In this document: piece by piece, positions 57,535-64,000 of the stretch
Numbering within the stretch: position 1 is the first letter of the stretch
How the letters are laid out: each line of letters starts with the position of its first letter
Assembly (NCBI GenBank): GCA_965278945.1
Contig: OZ257128.1
Coordinates: 2,294,001-2,358,000 of the forward strand
DNA: 64,000 nt
DNA from: UBA10649 sp965278945
Lineage (GTDB): Bacteria; Actinomycetota; Actinomycetes; S36-B12
Reading direction: 5' to 3'
Translations under genes and position numbers: made by a program
Notes under the pieces: model-generated
Told to the model about the DNA's origin: nothing
Database searches by the model: none
Seen by the model: the letters and a program-made list of their open reading frames with translations, nothing else

Positions 57535-57929
57535 CCCTTCGGAACGTGATCTTGGACCCATTCGACGATCTCGTGGGTCGTCGTACCAGGAGTGAAGATC
57601 TTGGCCACGCCCATCTCCTCGAGAACCGGGATGTCGTCCTCGGGGATGATGCCGCCGCCGAAGACGATGATGTCGGTGGCGTCCTTCGCGCGCAGCAGGT
57701 CTGTGACCTCGGCGAACAAGGTCAGGTGGGCGCCGGACAGGACCGACAGCCCGACGATGTCGGCGTCCTCCTGGATGGCAGCGTCGACGATCTGGGCCGG
57801 AGTCTGGTGCAGCCCGGTGTACACGACTTCGATGCCCGCGTCGCGAAGGGCCCGTGCGACAACCTTGGCCCCGCGGTCGTGCCCATCGAGACCGGGCTTG
57901 GCGACGACGACCCGAATCGGTGCCGACAT
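57531..57929 (-). CDS. mcmB: cobalamin-binding subunit of acyl-CoA (methylmalonyl-CoA) mutase
   Basis: Stand-alone B12 domain of 132 residues. The cobalt-ligating motif D15-G-H17-D-R-G20 lies in VVAKPGLDGHDRGAKVV. GLSVLSGAH and GGGIIPEDDIPVLEEMGV surround the nucleotide tail of the cofactor. It resembles IcmB/HcmB-type small subunits and should pair with the large subunit at 32 kb, the only candidate in this window. The ATG is fixed by AGGAGG eight bases upstream; the longer open frame is rejected. A TACTCT box at 57972-57977 may be its promoter. Confidence 0.93.
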   Translation of the reverse strand: MSAPIRVVVAKPGLDGHDRGAKVVARALRDAGIEVVYTGLHQTPAQIVDAAIQEDADIVGLSVLSGAHLTLFAEVTDLLRAKDATDIIVFGGGIIPEDDIPVLEEMGVAKIFTPGTTTHEIVEWVQDHVPKG

Positions 57930-58009
57930 GACGGTGCCTCCTGAGTCCTGCTCGCGCTTTGCTGTGCTCGCAGAGTACCCGCCCGACCCGTGGTGGTTGA
58001 CTCTGCAGC

Positions 58010-58603
58010 ATGGTCCCGCCTCCTGCCCCGCGCATCCTGGCGCTGGGAGGCAGCACCCGCACGATGTCAGCATCCGAGCGGGCGCTGCGTTTCGCGGCCT
58101 CGGCAGCCCAGGCGGCGGGGGCGCAGGTGACCTTCTTCACCGGCCGGGAACTCATGCTGCCGATCTACGACACCGAGAGCCCTGACCGTCATGACGAGGC
58201 GGCCAGGCTGATCGCCGCGTTGCGCGAGGCCGACGGATTGATTGTCGCGACTCCGGGGTACCACGGCGGAATGAGCGGCATGGTCAAGAACGCACTCGAC
58301 TACGCAGAAGACCTTCGTCGCGACGAACGCCCCTACTTGGACGGACGCGCGGTGGGCTGCATCACCGTGGCGCATGGCTGGCAGACGGCGGTCGGCGCCC
58401 TCCACCAGCTCAGGCAGACCGTGCACTCGCTGCGTGGCTGGCCCACGCCGCTCGGCTGCGCGATCAACGACGTCGCGGGCACCATCGGCGCAGAACCCAT
58501 TCCGACCGACCCTGCGCTCCAGAGGCAGCTGAGCGTCATCGGCCAGCAGGTGACCGAGTTCGCCATGGCGCAGCGCGCACTGCGATCCGGGGGCGCCGCA
58601 TGA
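58010..58603 (+). CDS. NAD(P)H-dependent FMN reductase family protein
   Basis: Flavodoxin-like oxidoreductase of 197 residues. The phosphate loop of FMN is GGSTRTMSASERAL at the N-terminus, and the isoalloxazine loop is TPGYHGGMSGMVKNALDYAEDL around residues 82-101, which is diagnostic of the NADPH-dependent FMN reductase group. The electron acceptor is unknown; quinone, iron or azo compounds are typical. It diverges from mcmB and overlaps the next gene (ATGA). Confidence 0.88.
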   Translation: MVPPPAPRILALGGSTRTMSASERALRFAASAAQAAGAQVTFFTGRELMLPIYDTESPDRHDEAARLIAALREADGLIVATPGYHGGMSGMVKNALDYAEDLRRDERPYLDGRAVGCITVAHGWQTAVGALHQLRQTVHSLRGWPTPLGCAINDVAGTIGAEPIPTDPALQRQLSVIGQQVTEFAMAQRALRSGGAA

Positions 58604-59538
58604 TCGGCGGACTGTCCCGGGTCGGCGCGCAGTTAGCCGGTGCGCGCCGTGCGCTGCTGAGCCCGACGGGCGTCGCCGGTGTCGCGGTAGAAGGCGTGTG
58701 GGTGGCGCTGCACCTGGCGCTGTACCCATGGGGACTGCTCGAGGATCGTCTCGACGAGGCCTCGCACATGAACGTCGGCAACCTGTCGCCCGTGCAACGC
58801 GGCCTCATAGTGGGCGACGTCGAGGCCGCAGGAACGCCGATCATCCTGGTGCACGGAGTCATCGACAATCGGAGCATCTTCACGCTCCTGCGCCGCGCGT
58901 TGCGCGGCCGCGGCTTCGGTCGAACCTACGCCTTGAACTACTCGCCGCTGACCGATGACATCTCCGACGTGGCGCATCGGCTCGGGATTCTCATTGACGA
59001 GGTGTGCGACCAGACCGGCTACGAACGTGTCCACATCATCGGGCATTCGATGGGCGGCCTGGTGGCGCGCTACTACGTGCAACGTCTCGGCGGTGATCGC
59101 CACGTGCACACCGTGTGCACGCTGGGCACTCCGCACAATGGCTCCCTCGTCGCCCAGTTCGTGCCGTGGCCCGTGGCCCGTCAGATGAGACCTGGCAGTG
59201 ACCTCATCACCGAACTCAAGGAACCCGCGCCGGGGTGCCGTACGCGGTTCATCGCCATCTGGTCTGACCTCGACCAGTTGGTGCTCCCGCAACGACATGC
59301 GCGCATCAAGCACCCTGACCTTCGCGCTCGCAACGTGCTGATCCGCGGCATCGGCCACATGTCACTTCCCGTCGATCGTCGAGTGGTCAACGAGATCGCC
59401 ATGGCGCTCGCGCAGTTGGACTACGACGGCTCCCAGCTCGCGCCCGGCATTACGTCGATCGACAGCACCACAGGGCGACTGGATGCGGAGGGGCTTACAG
59501 CTTCTCGACGGGGGCATAGCGAAGCAACAGGCGCTTGA
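58600..59538 (+). CDS. triacylglycerol lipase-like alpha/beta hydrolase
   Basis: Serine hydrolase of 312 residues. IILVHGVIDNRSIFTLL forms the oxyanion strand, GHSMGG holds nucleophile S140, TLGTPHNGSLVAQ is the loop after it, WSDLDQLV may give the acid, and GIGHMSLPVDRRV the histidine. A hydrophobic stretch near residues 25-45 could anchor it to the membrane. It resembles the hydrolase at 2.8 kb in type but is not a close copy. The last 44 bases overlap the convergent pcrA gene. Confidence 0.85.
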   Translation: MIGGLSRVGAQLAGARRALLSPTGVAGVAVEGVWVALHLALYPWGLLEDRLDEASHMNVGNLSPVQRGLIVGDVEAAGTPIILVHGVIDNRSIFTLLRRALRGRGFGRTYALNYSPLTDDISDVAHRLGILIDEVCDQTGYERVHIIGHSMGGLVARYYVQRLGGDRHVHTVCTLGTPHNGSLVAQFVPWPVARQMRPGSDLITELKEPAPGCRTRFIAIWSDLDQLVLPQRHARIKHPDLRARNVLIRGIGHMSLPVDRRVVNEIAMALAQLDYDGSQLAPGITSIDSTTGRLDAEGLTASRRGHSEATGA

Positions 59539-61774
59539 TGCCCGCGGAGCCGAAGTCGATCGTGGCCTCGGACTTGTCGCCCATGCCCGAGATCGAGACA
59601 ACGGTCCCCAGTCCGAACTTCTGATGGGTGACGCGCTCCCCCGCCGCGAGCGACACGACCGGGCCGCCGCCACCAACGACGCGATCGCCCAGCCGAAGCG
59701 CCGCGCTGCTGCTGCTCGGTGACGCGCCGTAGCCGCCGGACAGCGGGCTGCGACCGACCGGCTCCTCACGCCGCCAGTCGATGACCTCGCTCGGGATCTC
59801 CTCGAGGAAACGTGACGGCGGATTGAAGGCGGGCGCACCCCATGCGGATCTCATGACCGATCGCGTGACGTAGAGCCGCTGGCGAGCGCGGGTGATGCCC
59901 ACGTATGCCAGGCGCCGCTCCTCCTCCAGTTCTCGGGGGTTGCCAAGAGACCTCATGTGCGGGAAGACGCCGTCTTCCATGCCGGTGAGGAATACCACCG
60001 GGAACTCGAGGCCCTTTGCCGTATGCAAGGTCATGAGGGTGACAACCCCGCCGTCGGAATCGGGGATCTCGTCGGAGTCGGCGACGAGGGAGACCCGTTC
60101 GAGGAAGTCGCCGAGGGTGCCCTCGGGATTCTGCGTCGCGAACTCCTGCGCGACCGACTCCAGCTCGGCGAGGTTCTCCACACGGGTCTCGTCCTGCGGA
60201 TCGGTCGACGCCTGCAGCTCGGCGAGGTATCCGCTCTGCTCCAGCACGGCCTGCAGGACGGTGGCCGGATCGGCGCCCGACTCGACGATGGTGCGCAGGT
60301 CGCGCATCAACGTCACGAAGGCCTGGATGCTGGCCAGCGAGCGAGCGGCGATTCCCGGCGCCTCGTCTGCTCGATCCAGGGCCGCGGAGAATCCGATCCG
60401 CTCGCGCTGAGCGAACATCTCGACCATCGACTCGGCTCGCTCGCCGATGCCTCGCTTCGGGGTATTCAGCACTCTCCGCATCGAGACCTCGTCGTCGGGG
60501 TTCGCGATCGCACGCAGATACGCGATGGCGTCGCGGACCTCACGTCGTTCGTAGAAGCGAGTCCCGCCGACGACGCGGTACGGCAGGCCGACGCGGATGA
60601 AGATCTCCTCGACGGACCGCGACTGGGCATTCGTGCGGTAGAAGACCGCGACGTCCGATGGCGTGATCTCCTTCTCGTCGGTCAGGCGATCGATCTCGTT
60701 CGCGATGAAGGACGCCTCATCGTGCTCGTCGTCTGCGACGTAGGCGACTACCGGCGAGCCGTCGCCCGCATCTGTCCAGAGCTTCTTCTCCCGGCGACCG
60801 GCATTGCGGGCGATCACCGCATTGGCCGCGGTGAGGATGGTCTGGGTAGAACGGTAGTTCTGCTCCAGCAGCACGGTCGTGGCGTTCGGGTAGTCGCGTT
60901 CGAACTCCTCGATATTGCGGATCGTCGCACCGCGGAACGCGTAGATCGACTGGTCGGCGTCGCCGACGACGCACAACTGTCCGGGCGGCAGGTCGGGTGT
61001 TCCGACCCCGACGAACTCCTTGATCAGGATGTACTGCGCGTGATTTGTGTCCTGGTACTCGTCGACCAGGACATGGCGAAATCGTCGACGGTAGTGCTCG
61101 GCAACGTCGGGGAACAACTGCATCACCGCGACCGTCGACGAGATCAGGTCGTCGAAGTCGAAGGCGTTTGCTCGCCGCAGTCGTCGCTGATAGTCGCCGT
61201 ACGCGCTCGCGAGGATCTGCTCGCTTGGGTTCACGGCCCGACTGGCGTAGGTCTCGTGATCGATGAGCTCGTTCTTGAGATTCGAGACCTGGGAGAGGAA
61301 GGACCTCGCCGTGTGCTTCTTCGGATCGAGGTCCAGTTCACGGATCACCATGGTCATGAGCCGCAGCGAGTCGGCCGTGTCGTAGATCGTGAAACTGCTG
61401 GTCATGCCGAGCCTGGTTGCCTCACCACGAAGGATCCGCACGCACGCGCTGTGGAATGTCGACACCCACATCGCTCGGGATCGAGAACCGACCAACTCGG
61501 CGACGCGCTCCCGCATCTCACCTGCTGCCTTGTTGGTGAAGGTGATCGCGAGGATGTTCCCGGGCTGCGCGTCACGCGTGGCGAGCAGGTGCGCGATTCG
61601 TCGGGTCAGCACGCGCGTCTTGCCCGAGCCGGCGCCGGCGACGATGAGCAAAGGTCCGCCGCGGTGCTCGACAGCAAGCCGCTGCGACGGGTTGAGATCG
61701 TCGACGAGTCGGGCTACGACGGAGTCGGGATCGGAGTGACCGGTGTCCAGGCTCAGCTGATGTCCGTCGCTCAC
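59495..61774 (-). CDS. pcrA: ATP-dependent DNA helicase PcrA/UvrD
   Basis: Superfamily 1A 3'-5' helicase of 759 residues used in nucleotide excision repair and replication restart. Motif I is AGAGSGKTRVLTRR, motif II VDEYQDTNHAQ, motif III VGDADQSIYAFRGA, motif V TLHTAKGLEFPVVFL and motif VI YVGITRARQRLYVT. The C-terminal Tudor-like, RNA-polymerase-binding part is ERVTHQKFGLGTVVSIS. It corresponds to uvrD1 of mycobacteria, likewise near sucCD. The GTG start has a leaderless-type TAGGAT box six bases upstream. Confidence 0.96.
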   Translation of the reverse strand: MSDGHQLSLDTGHSDPDSVVARLVDDLNPSQRLAVEHRGGPLLIVAGAGSGKTRVLTRRIAHLLATRDAQPGNILAITFTNKAAGEMRERVAELVGSRSRAMWVSTFHSACVRILRGEATRLGMTSSFTIYDTADSLRLMTMVIRELDLDPKKHTARSFLSQVSNLKNELIDHETYASRAVNPSEQILASAYGDYQRRLRRANAFDFDDLISSTVAVMQLFPDVAEHYRRRFRHVLVDEYQDTNHAQYILIKEFVGVGTPDLPPGQLCVVGDADQSIYAFRGATIRNIEEFERDYPNATTVLLEQNYRSTQTILTAANAVIARNAGRREKKLWTDAGDGSPVVAYVADDEHDEASFIANEIDRLTDEKEITPSDVAVFYRTNAQSRSVEEIFIRVGLPYRVVGGTRFYERREVRDAIAYLRAIANPDDEVSMRRVLNTPKRGIGERAESMVEMFAQRERIGFSAALDRADEAPGIAARSLASIQAFVTLMRDLRTIVESGADPATVLQAVLEQSGYLAELQASTDPQDETRVENLAELESVAQEFATQNPEGTLGDFLERVSLVADSDEIPDSDGGVVTLMTLHTAKGLEFPVVFLTGMEDGVFPHMRSLGNPRELEEERRLAYVGITRARQRLYVTRSVMRSAWGAPAFNPPSRFLEEIPSEVIDWRREEPVGRSPLSGGYGASPSSSSAALRLGDRVVGGGGPVVSLAAGERVTHQKFGLGTVVSISGMGDKSEATIDFGSAGIKRLLLRYAPVEKL

Positions 61775-61780
61775 TTGAGC

Positions 61781-61786
61781 ATCCTA
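61781..61786 (-). promoter_or_regulatory. -10 box TAGGAT of a leaderless pcrA promoter
   Basis: On the minus strand TAGGAT is followed by exactly six bases and the GTG of pcrA, in the 45-base gap after the secreted-protein gene. Confidence 0.6.
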
Positions 61787-61819
61787 GGGACCGGCGCAGA
61801 CACCGCCGACGGGCGTCGA

Positions 61820-63820
61820 TCAGCGGTGGATATAGCCCACGAGCGTGACCTTGACCTTCGCCTGGACCGACGGCGACATGACGATCTTCCCGTCAGTCCC
61901 GAGCTCGGCGACGACCAGGCTCGTGTATGCCTTGCCGGGAACAATGGGCGCCGACCGGGTTCCGGGCGCGGCTCCGTCGAGCGGATACGCCTTGACCGCG
62001 CCCGCATCAGGACCCTTGGTCTTTGCCCAGACCTGCAAGATCACGCCGGTGATCTTCTTCGCCTTCTTCGGAAGCCCGTCGAATCCGGTCAGCGGTCCGA
62101 GGGGCATCGTCGCGCCGGCATCCATCTTCGCCTTGGAGATTCGCTTCGCGCTCAGGCCGCGCACCTTGATCGGCTTGCCGTTGATGGCGTAGCCCAGCAC
62201 CTCGACGCGTACCTGGACACTCGACTTCTTCGAGGTCGCGATCTTCACCTGGGTGTTGGCTACAGGGACGACCATGACGGCCGAACGCACGCCCTTCTTC
62301 GGGAACTTGAACGTCGGGGCGGCGTTCACATCCGGGCCGATCTTCAACTTGCCCTTCTTGTTCGCCTCGCGCGTCGTCACGAGGACCAGCGCCGAGGTCG
62401 CTCCCTCCGGTACGCCCGCGAGATTGACCAACCGCTCCTCGCCCGGCTGCAGGGGGCCCTGCGCGGTCGACTCATAGCCGACCTCCGAGCCGATCGAGAT
62501 GAACTCGTCGACGAGGTCAGCGGGCGCGGGGCCAGGAGCAGGGGGTGCGGGAGCAGCGGGCGCCGGACCGGCCTCGCCCGCCATCGGGCTTGCCGCTCCG
62601 GGCGTTGCCTGCGTGTCATTGGGGAGATCACCCGTGGGGTACCAGCCCACGACATCGACGGCTACGTCGGTCGAGCCCGACGACGTCGCGAGCACGATCG
62701 TGCCCTGGTTCGAGACAGGCACGATCGCGGTGCCCACGGCATCCATGTTCATCGGCACCTTGACGACGACCTGGCTCTTGTTCTGCCCGGGACTCCAGAT
62801 TCGGACGTTGGCCTGGGAATTGCTGCCCAGTGCGGTCACGTGGACCGCAACAGCGGCGACTCCGGTGTCGGGAACGCCACCTAATCCTGTGACCTTCGCG
62901 TAGATCCGATGGCTGTCTCCGCTCCAGCGGTCCTGCTGGAGTCGGCACCGCACCGGGATGCCCGTCGCATTGTTCGTATTGAGGACCCGAATCGGAGCAA
63001 CGCCGACCAGATCGGCCGCACGTCCGCCGCCGACTGTCGTCGCTCCCGACTTCTGCGCTGCGCAGTACGGCGCGTCCATGGGGGTACCGTCCCAGAACGA
63101 TGTGCGCGCGCTCGCGCCGTCCCACGTCAGCGAGATGTGAATGTGGTTCCGATGGCACGTGGTGTCCATGCCTGGGGTCGGCGTCGCAAAGCAGCCCTTG
63201 AGCTCGGTCCAGCCCCGCTTGATGTCGTAGCCCCGCCAGATGCGGTCGTTCCAGCCGATGTACATGACGCCGAGCCGCATCGCGTTGCCATAAGGAACGC
63301 CGAACTGGTCCGGGCCAAGGAGCCACGCGAGGAAGGTCTCCGCGTTCGCGCGCTGCTGTGCATTGCGAGCGGTCGTCATCCAATCGAGCGCGCGGCCTTC
63401 CTTGTGTTCGCTTTGGCCGCCGGAGTCGCACGCGCGCGGGATCCAGACGGTCTGGTCCGCGCCGTACGTCGCCTTGATGAGGTCCGCGAGCTTCTGGGTT
63501 CCGGGCTTCGCGACGGGATCGCACTGGCCTTGGCCCTCGTACGTCGGTGACACGTCGTAGCCCTGGGGCAGCGCCTGCTGGATCACCGGTATTGCCGCAG
63601 GCGGCAGTCCCACGCCCGGCACGGGAGGTCCGGCCACCTCGCCCGTCCAGTTCGACGGTGACCACGCATCGGCTGCGACGCCCGCGCCCGCCGTCGAGGG
63701 GGCAAGCAGAGCGATACCGACCAGGCCCACCAGCGCAACGGCAACGGCCATGACGCGACGACCCCCGCGCGTGCGGGGGCTGGCGGGCAGGGCGGGATGC
63801 CCCGGTGGGCGGGGAAGCAC
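61820..63820 (-). CDS. secreted protein with M15-like (extensin/ARB-type) peptidase domain and C-terminal beta repeats
   Basis: Exported protein of 666 residues. The signal peptide has a basic n-region (RTRGGRRV) and hydrophobic core AVAVALVGLVGIALL, with cleavage near AGA. Residues about 80-240 form a metallopeptidase-like domain with zinc-type ligands H139 and D146 (SEHKEGRALDW) and H226/H228 (CHRNHIHISL), as in M15-type cell-wall peptidases. From about 260 on there are repeats of the kind found in actinobacterial surface proteins (VAPIRVLNTNNATG, VAAVAVHVTALGSN, VAVDVVGWYP), an Ala/Pro-rich linker near 410-440, and a second set after it. A role in peptidoglycan turnover is inferred. GTG start; an ATG at codon 24 is possible but would shorten the signal n-region. 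Confidence 0.82.
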   Translation of the reverse strand: MLPRPPGHPALPASPRTRGGRRVMAVAVALVGLVGIALLAPSTAGAGVAADAWSPSNWTGEVAGPPVPGVGLPPAAIPVIQQALPQGYDVSPTYEGQGQCDPVAKPGTQKLADLIKATYGADQTVWIPRACDSGGQSEHKEGRALDWMTTARNAQQRANAETFLAWLLGPDQFGVPYGNAMRLGVMYIGWNDRIWRGYDIKRGWTELKGCFATPTPGMDTTCHRNHIHISLTWDGASARTSFWDGTPMDAPYCAAQKSGATTVGGGRAADLVGVAPIRVLNTNNATGIPVRCRLQQDRWSGDSHRIYAKVTGLGGVPDTGVAAVAVHVTALGSNSQANVRIWSPGQNKSQVVVKVPMNMDAVGTAIVPVSNQGTIVLATSSGSTDVAVDVVGWYPTGDLPNDTQATPGAASPMAGEAGPAPAAPAPPAPGPAPADLVDEFISIGSEVGYESTAQGPLQPGEERLVNLAGVPEGATSALVLVTTREANKKGKLKIGPDVNAAPTFKFPKKGVRSAVMVVPVANTQVKIATSKKSSVQVRVEVLGYAINGKPIKVRGLSAKRISKAKMDAGATMPLGPLTGFDGLPKKAKKITGVILQVWAKTKGPDAGAVKAYPLDGAAPGTRSAPIVPGKAYTSLVVAELGTDGKIVMSPSVQAKVKVTLVGYIHR

Positions 63821-63932
63821 GGGGATACTCTGTCACGGAAGTGACGGATGTTACTACTGTGACATAGAAGCACAGCGGTGTAATTCCTCACGCCGGGCCA
63901 GATCACCGGGCGGCCGCGCTCGATGCGCACAC

Positions 63933-63938
63933 TACGCT
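63933..63938 (+). promoter_or_regulatory. -10 box TACGCT of a leaderless promoter at the right edge
   Basis: TACGCT lies exactly six bases before a GTG from which an open frame runs to the end of the window. Confidence 0.45.
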
Positions 63939-63944
63939 GCGCGA

Positions 63945-64000
63945 GTGACGACACCCAGCGATGCCCTCTTCCACAATGCCGACGGAACCGCAATCGAGCG
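63945..64000 (+). CDS. start of an unidentified gene cut by the right window edge
   Basis: From GTG the frame reads VTTPSDALFHNADGTAIE and stays open to the last base, with G/C-rich third codon positions. Only 18 full codons are visible, so no family can be named. Its geometry (box, six bases, GTG) is that of the other leaderless genes in this window. It diverges from the secreted-protein gene. Confidence 0.5.
   Translation, partial: MTTPSDALFHNADGTAIE

Noticed and set aside
57511..57540. Hairpin after mcmB (AAGGG/CCCTT) as a terminator
   Set aside because: The stem is short, there is no T-tract, and the same bases form a plausible sucCD promoter.
59957..62884. 975-codon open frame on the plus strand opposite pcrA and the secreted-protein gene
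   Set aside because: It crosses two well-supported genes and their spacer, has no recognisable domain, and is rich in Arg/Asp/Leu as antisense frames are in GC-rich DNA.
63865..63885. TGTGACATAGAAGCACA as a CRP/GlxR site
   Set aside because: The half-sites are seven bases apart instead of six, and the second half-site is imperfect.
1..64000. CRISPR arrays, tRNA or rRNA genes, insertion sequences, prophage, toxin-antitoxin or defence systems
   Set aside because: I looked in every gap and saw no regular direct repeats, cloverleaf sequences, transposase or integrase genes, or defence-type protein motifs. The window is ordinary core chromosome apart from the items listed.

Overview
This is a gene-dense, high-GC stretch of a chromosome from an actinomycete (phylum Actinomycetota). 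It holds about 60 protein genes and no gap longer than roughly 150 bases. I saw no tRNA, rRNA, CRISPR array, insertion sequence or prophage. Three things point to the phylum: strong G/C preference in third codon positions, frequent GTG starts, and gene order that matches, from memory, blocks of Mycobacterium and Streptomyces chromosomes (fadE25-purE-purK-birA-accD5-accE5-maf-accA3; lpdA-punA-pmmB-deoC; uvrD1-sucC-sucD-perM-purN-purH). I cannot name the genus.

Layout. 1-11 kb: an acyl-CoA dehydrogenase cut by the left edge, UDP-glucose dehydrogenase, a CoA-binding protein, a lipase-like hydrolase, purEK, a PH-domain membrane protein, biotin ligase, and the acyl-CoA (propionyl-CoA type) carboxylase genes accD/accE/maf/accA. 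11-32 kb: an LpdA-type flavoprotein followed by a nucleoside-salvage region. That region has punA, a phosphohexomutase, deoC, an aldehyde dehydrogenase and a truncated pseudo-aldehyde dehydrogenase, adenosine deaminase, thymidine phosphorylase, cytidine deaminase, a four-gene nucleoside ABC importer and a nucleoside hydrolase. 32-45 kb: the large subunit of a split methylmalonyl-CoA mutase at the end of an sdhCAB operon, a semialdehyde dehydrogenase, a D-Ala-D-Ala carboxypeptidase, a 2'-5' RNA ligase-like protein, trpS, a CNNM/CorC protein, icd and mdh. 45-64 kb: a HisC-type aminotransferase, a PLP decarboxylase, DUF3017, a class III CoA-transferase, folD, a DMT transporter, purH, purN, perM, sucDC, the small B12-binding mutase subunit, an FMN reductase, a second lipase-like hydrolase, pcrA, a secreted M15-like protein, and the first codons of a gene cut by the right edge.

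How it works together. Two themes dominate. The first is propionyl-CoA to succinate: biotin ligase and acyl-CoA carboxylase make methylmalonyl-CoA, the split mutase makes succinyl-CoA, and SucCD and Sdh take it on. One mutase subunit is coupled to sdhB and the other lies directly upstream of sucC. The second theme is nucleoside import and catabolism, down to deoxyribose 5-phosphate and acetaldehyde.

Non-coding structure. Many operon-leading genes have a TANNNT box 6 to 8 bases before the start codon, which suggests leaderless transcripts. Three dispersed intergenic inverted repeats share a GA(C/T)CTTGAGGTT core, and one of them shows compensatory changes in its stem. A fourth, unrelated inverted repeat lies between mdh and icd. 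Operator-like palindromes sit upstream of sdhC and mdh. A small leaderless gene at 31.8 kb appears to be broken by one missing G.
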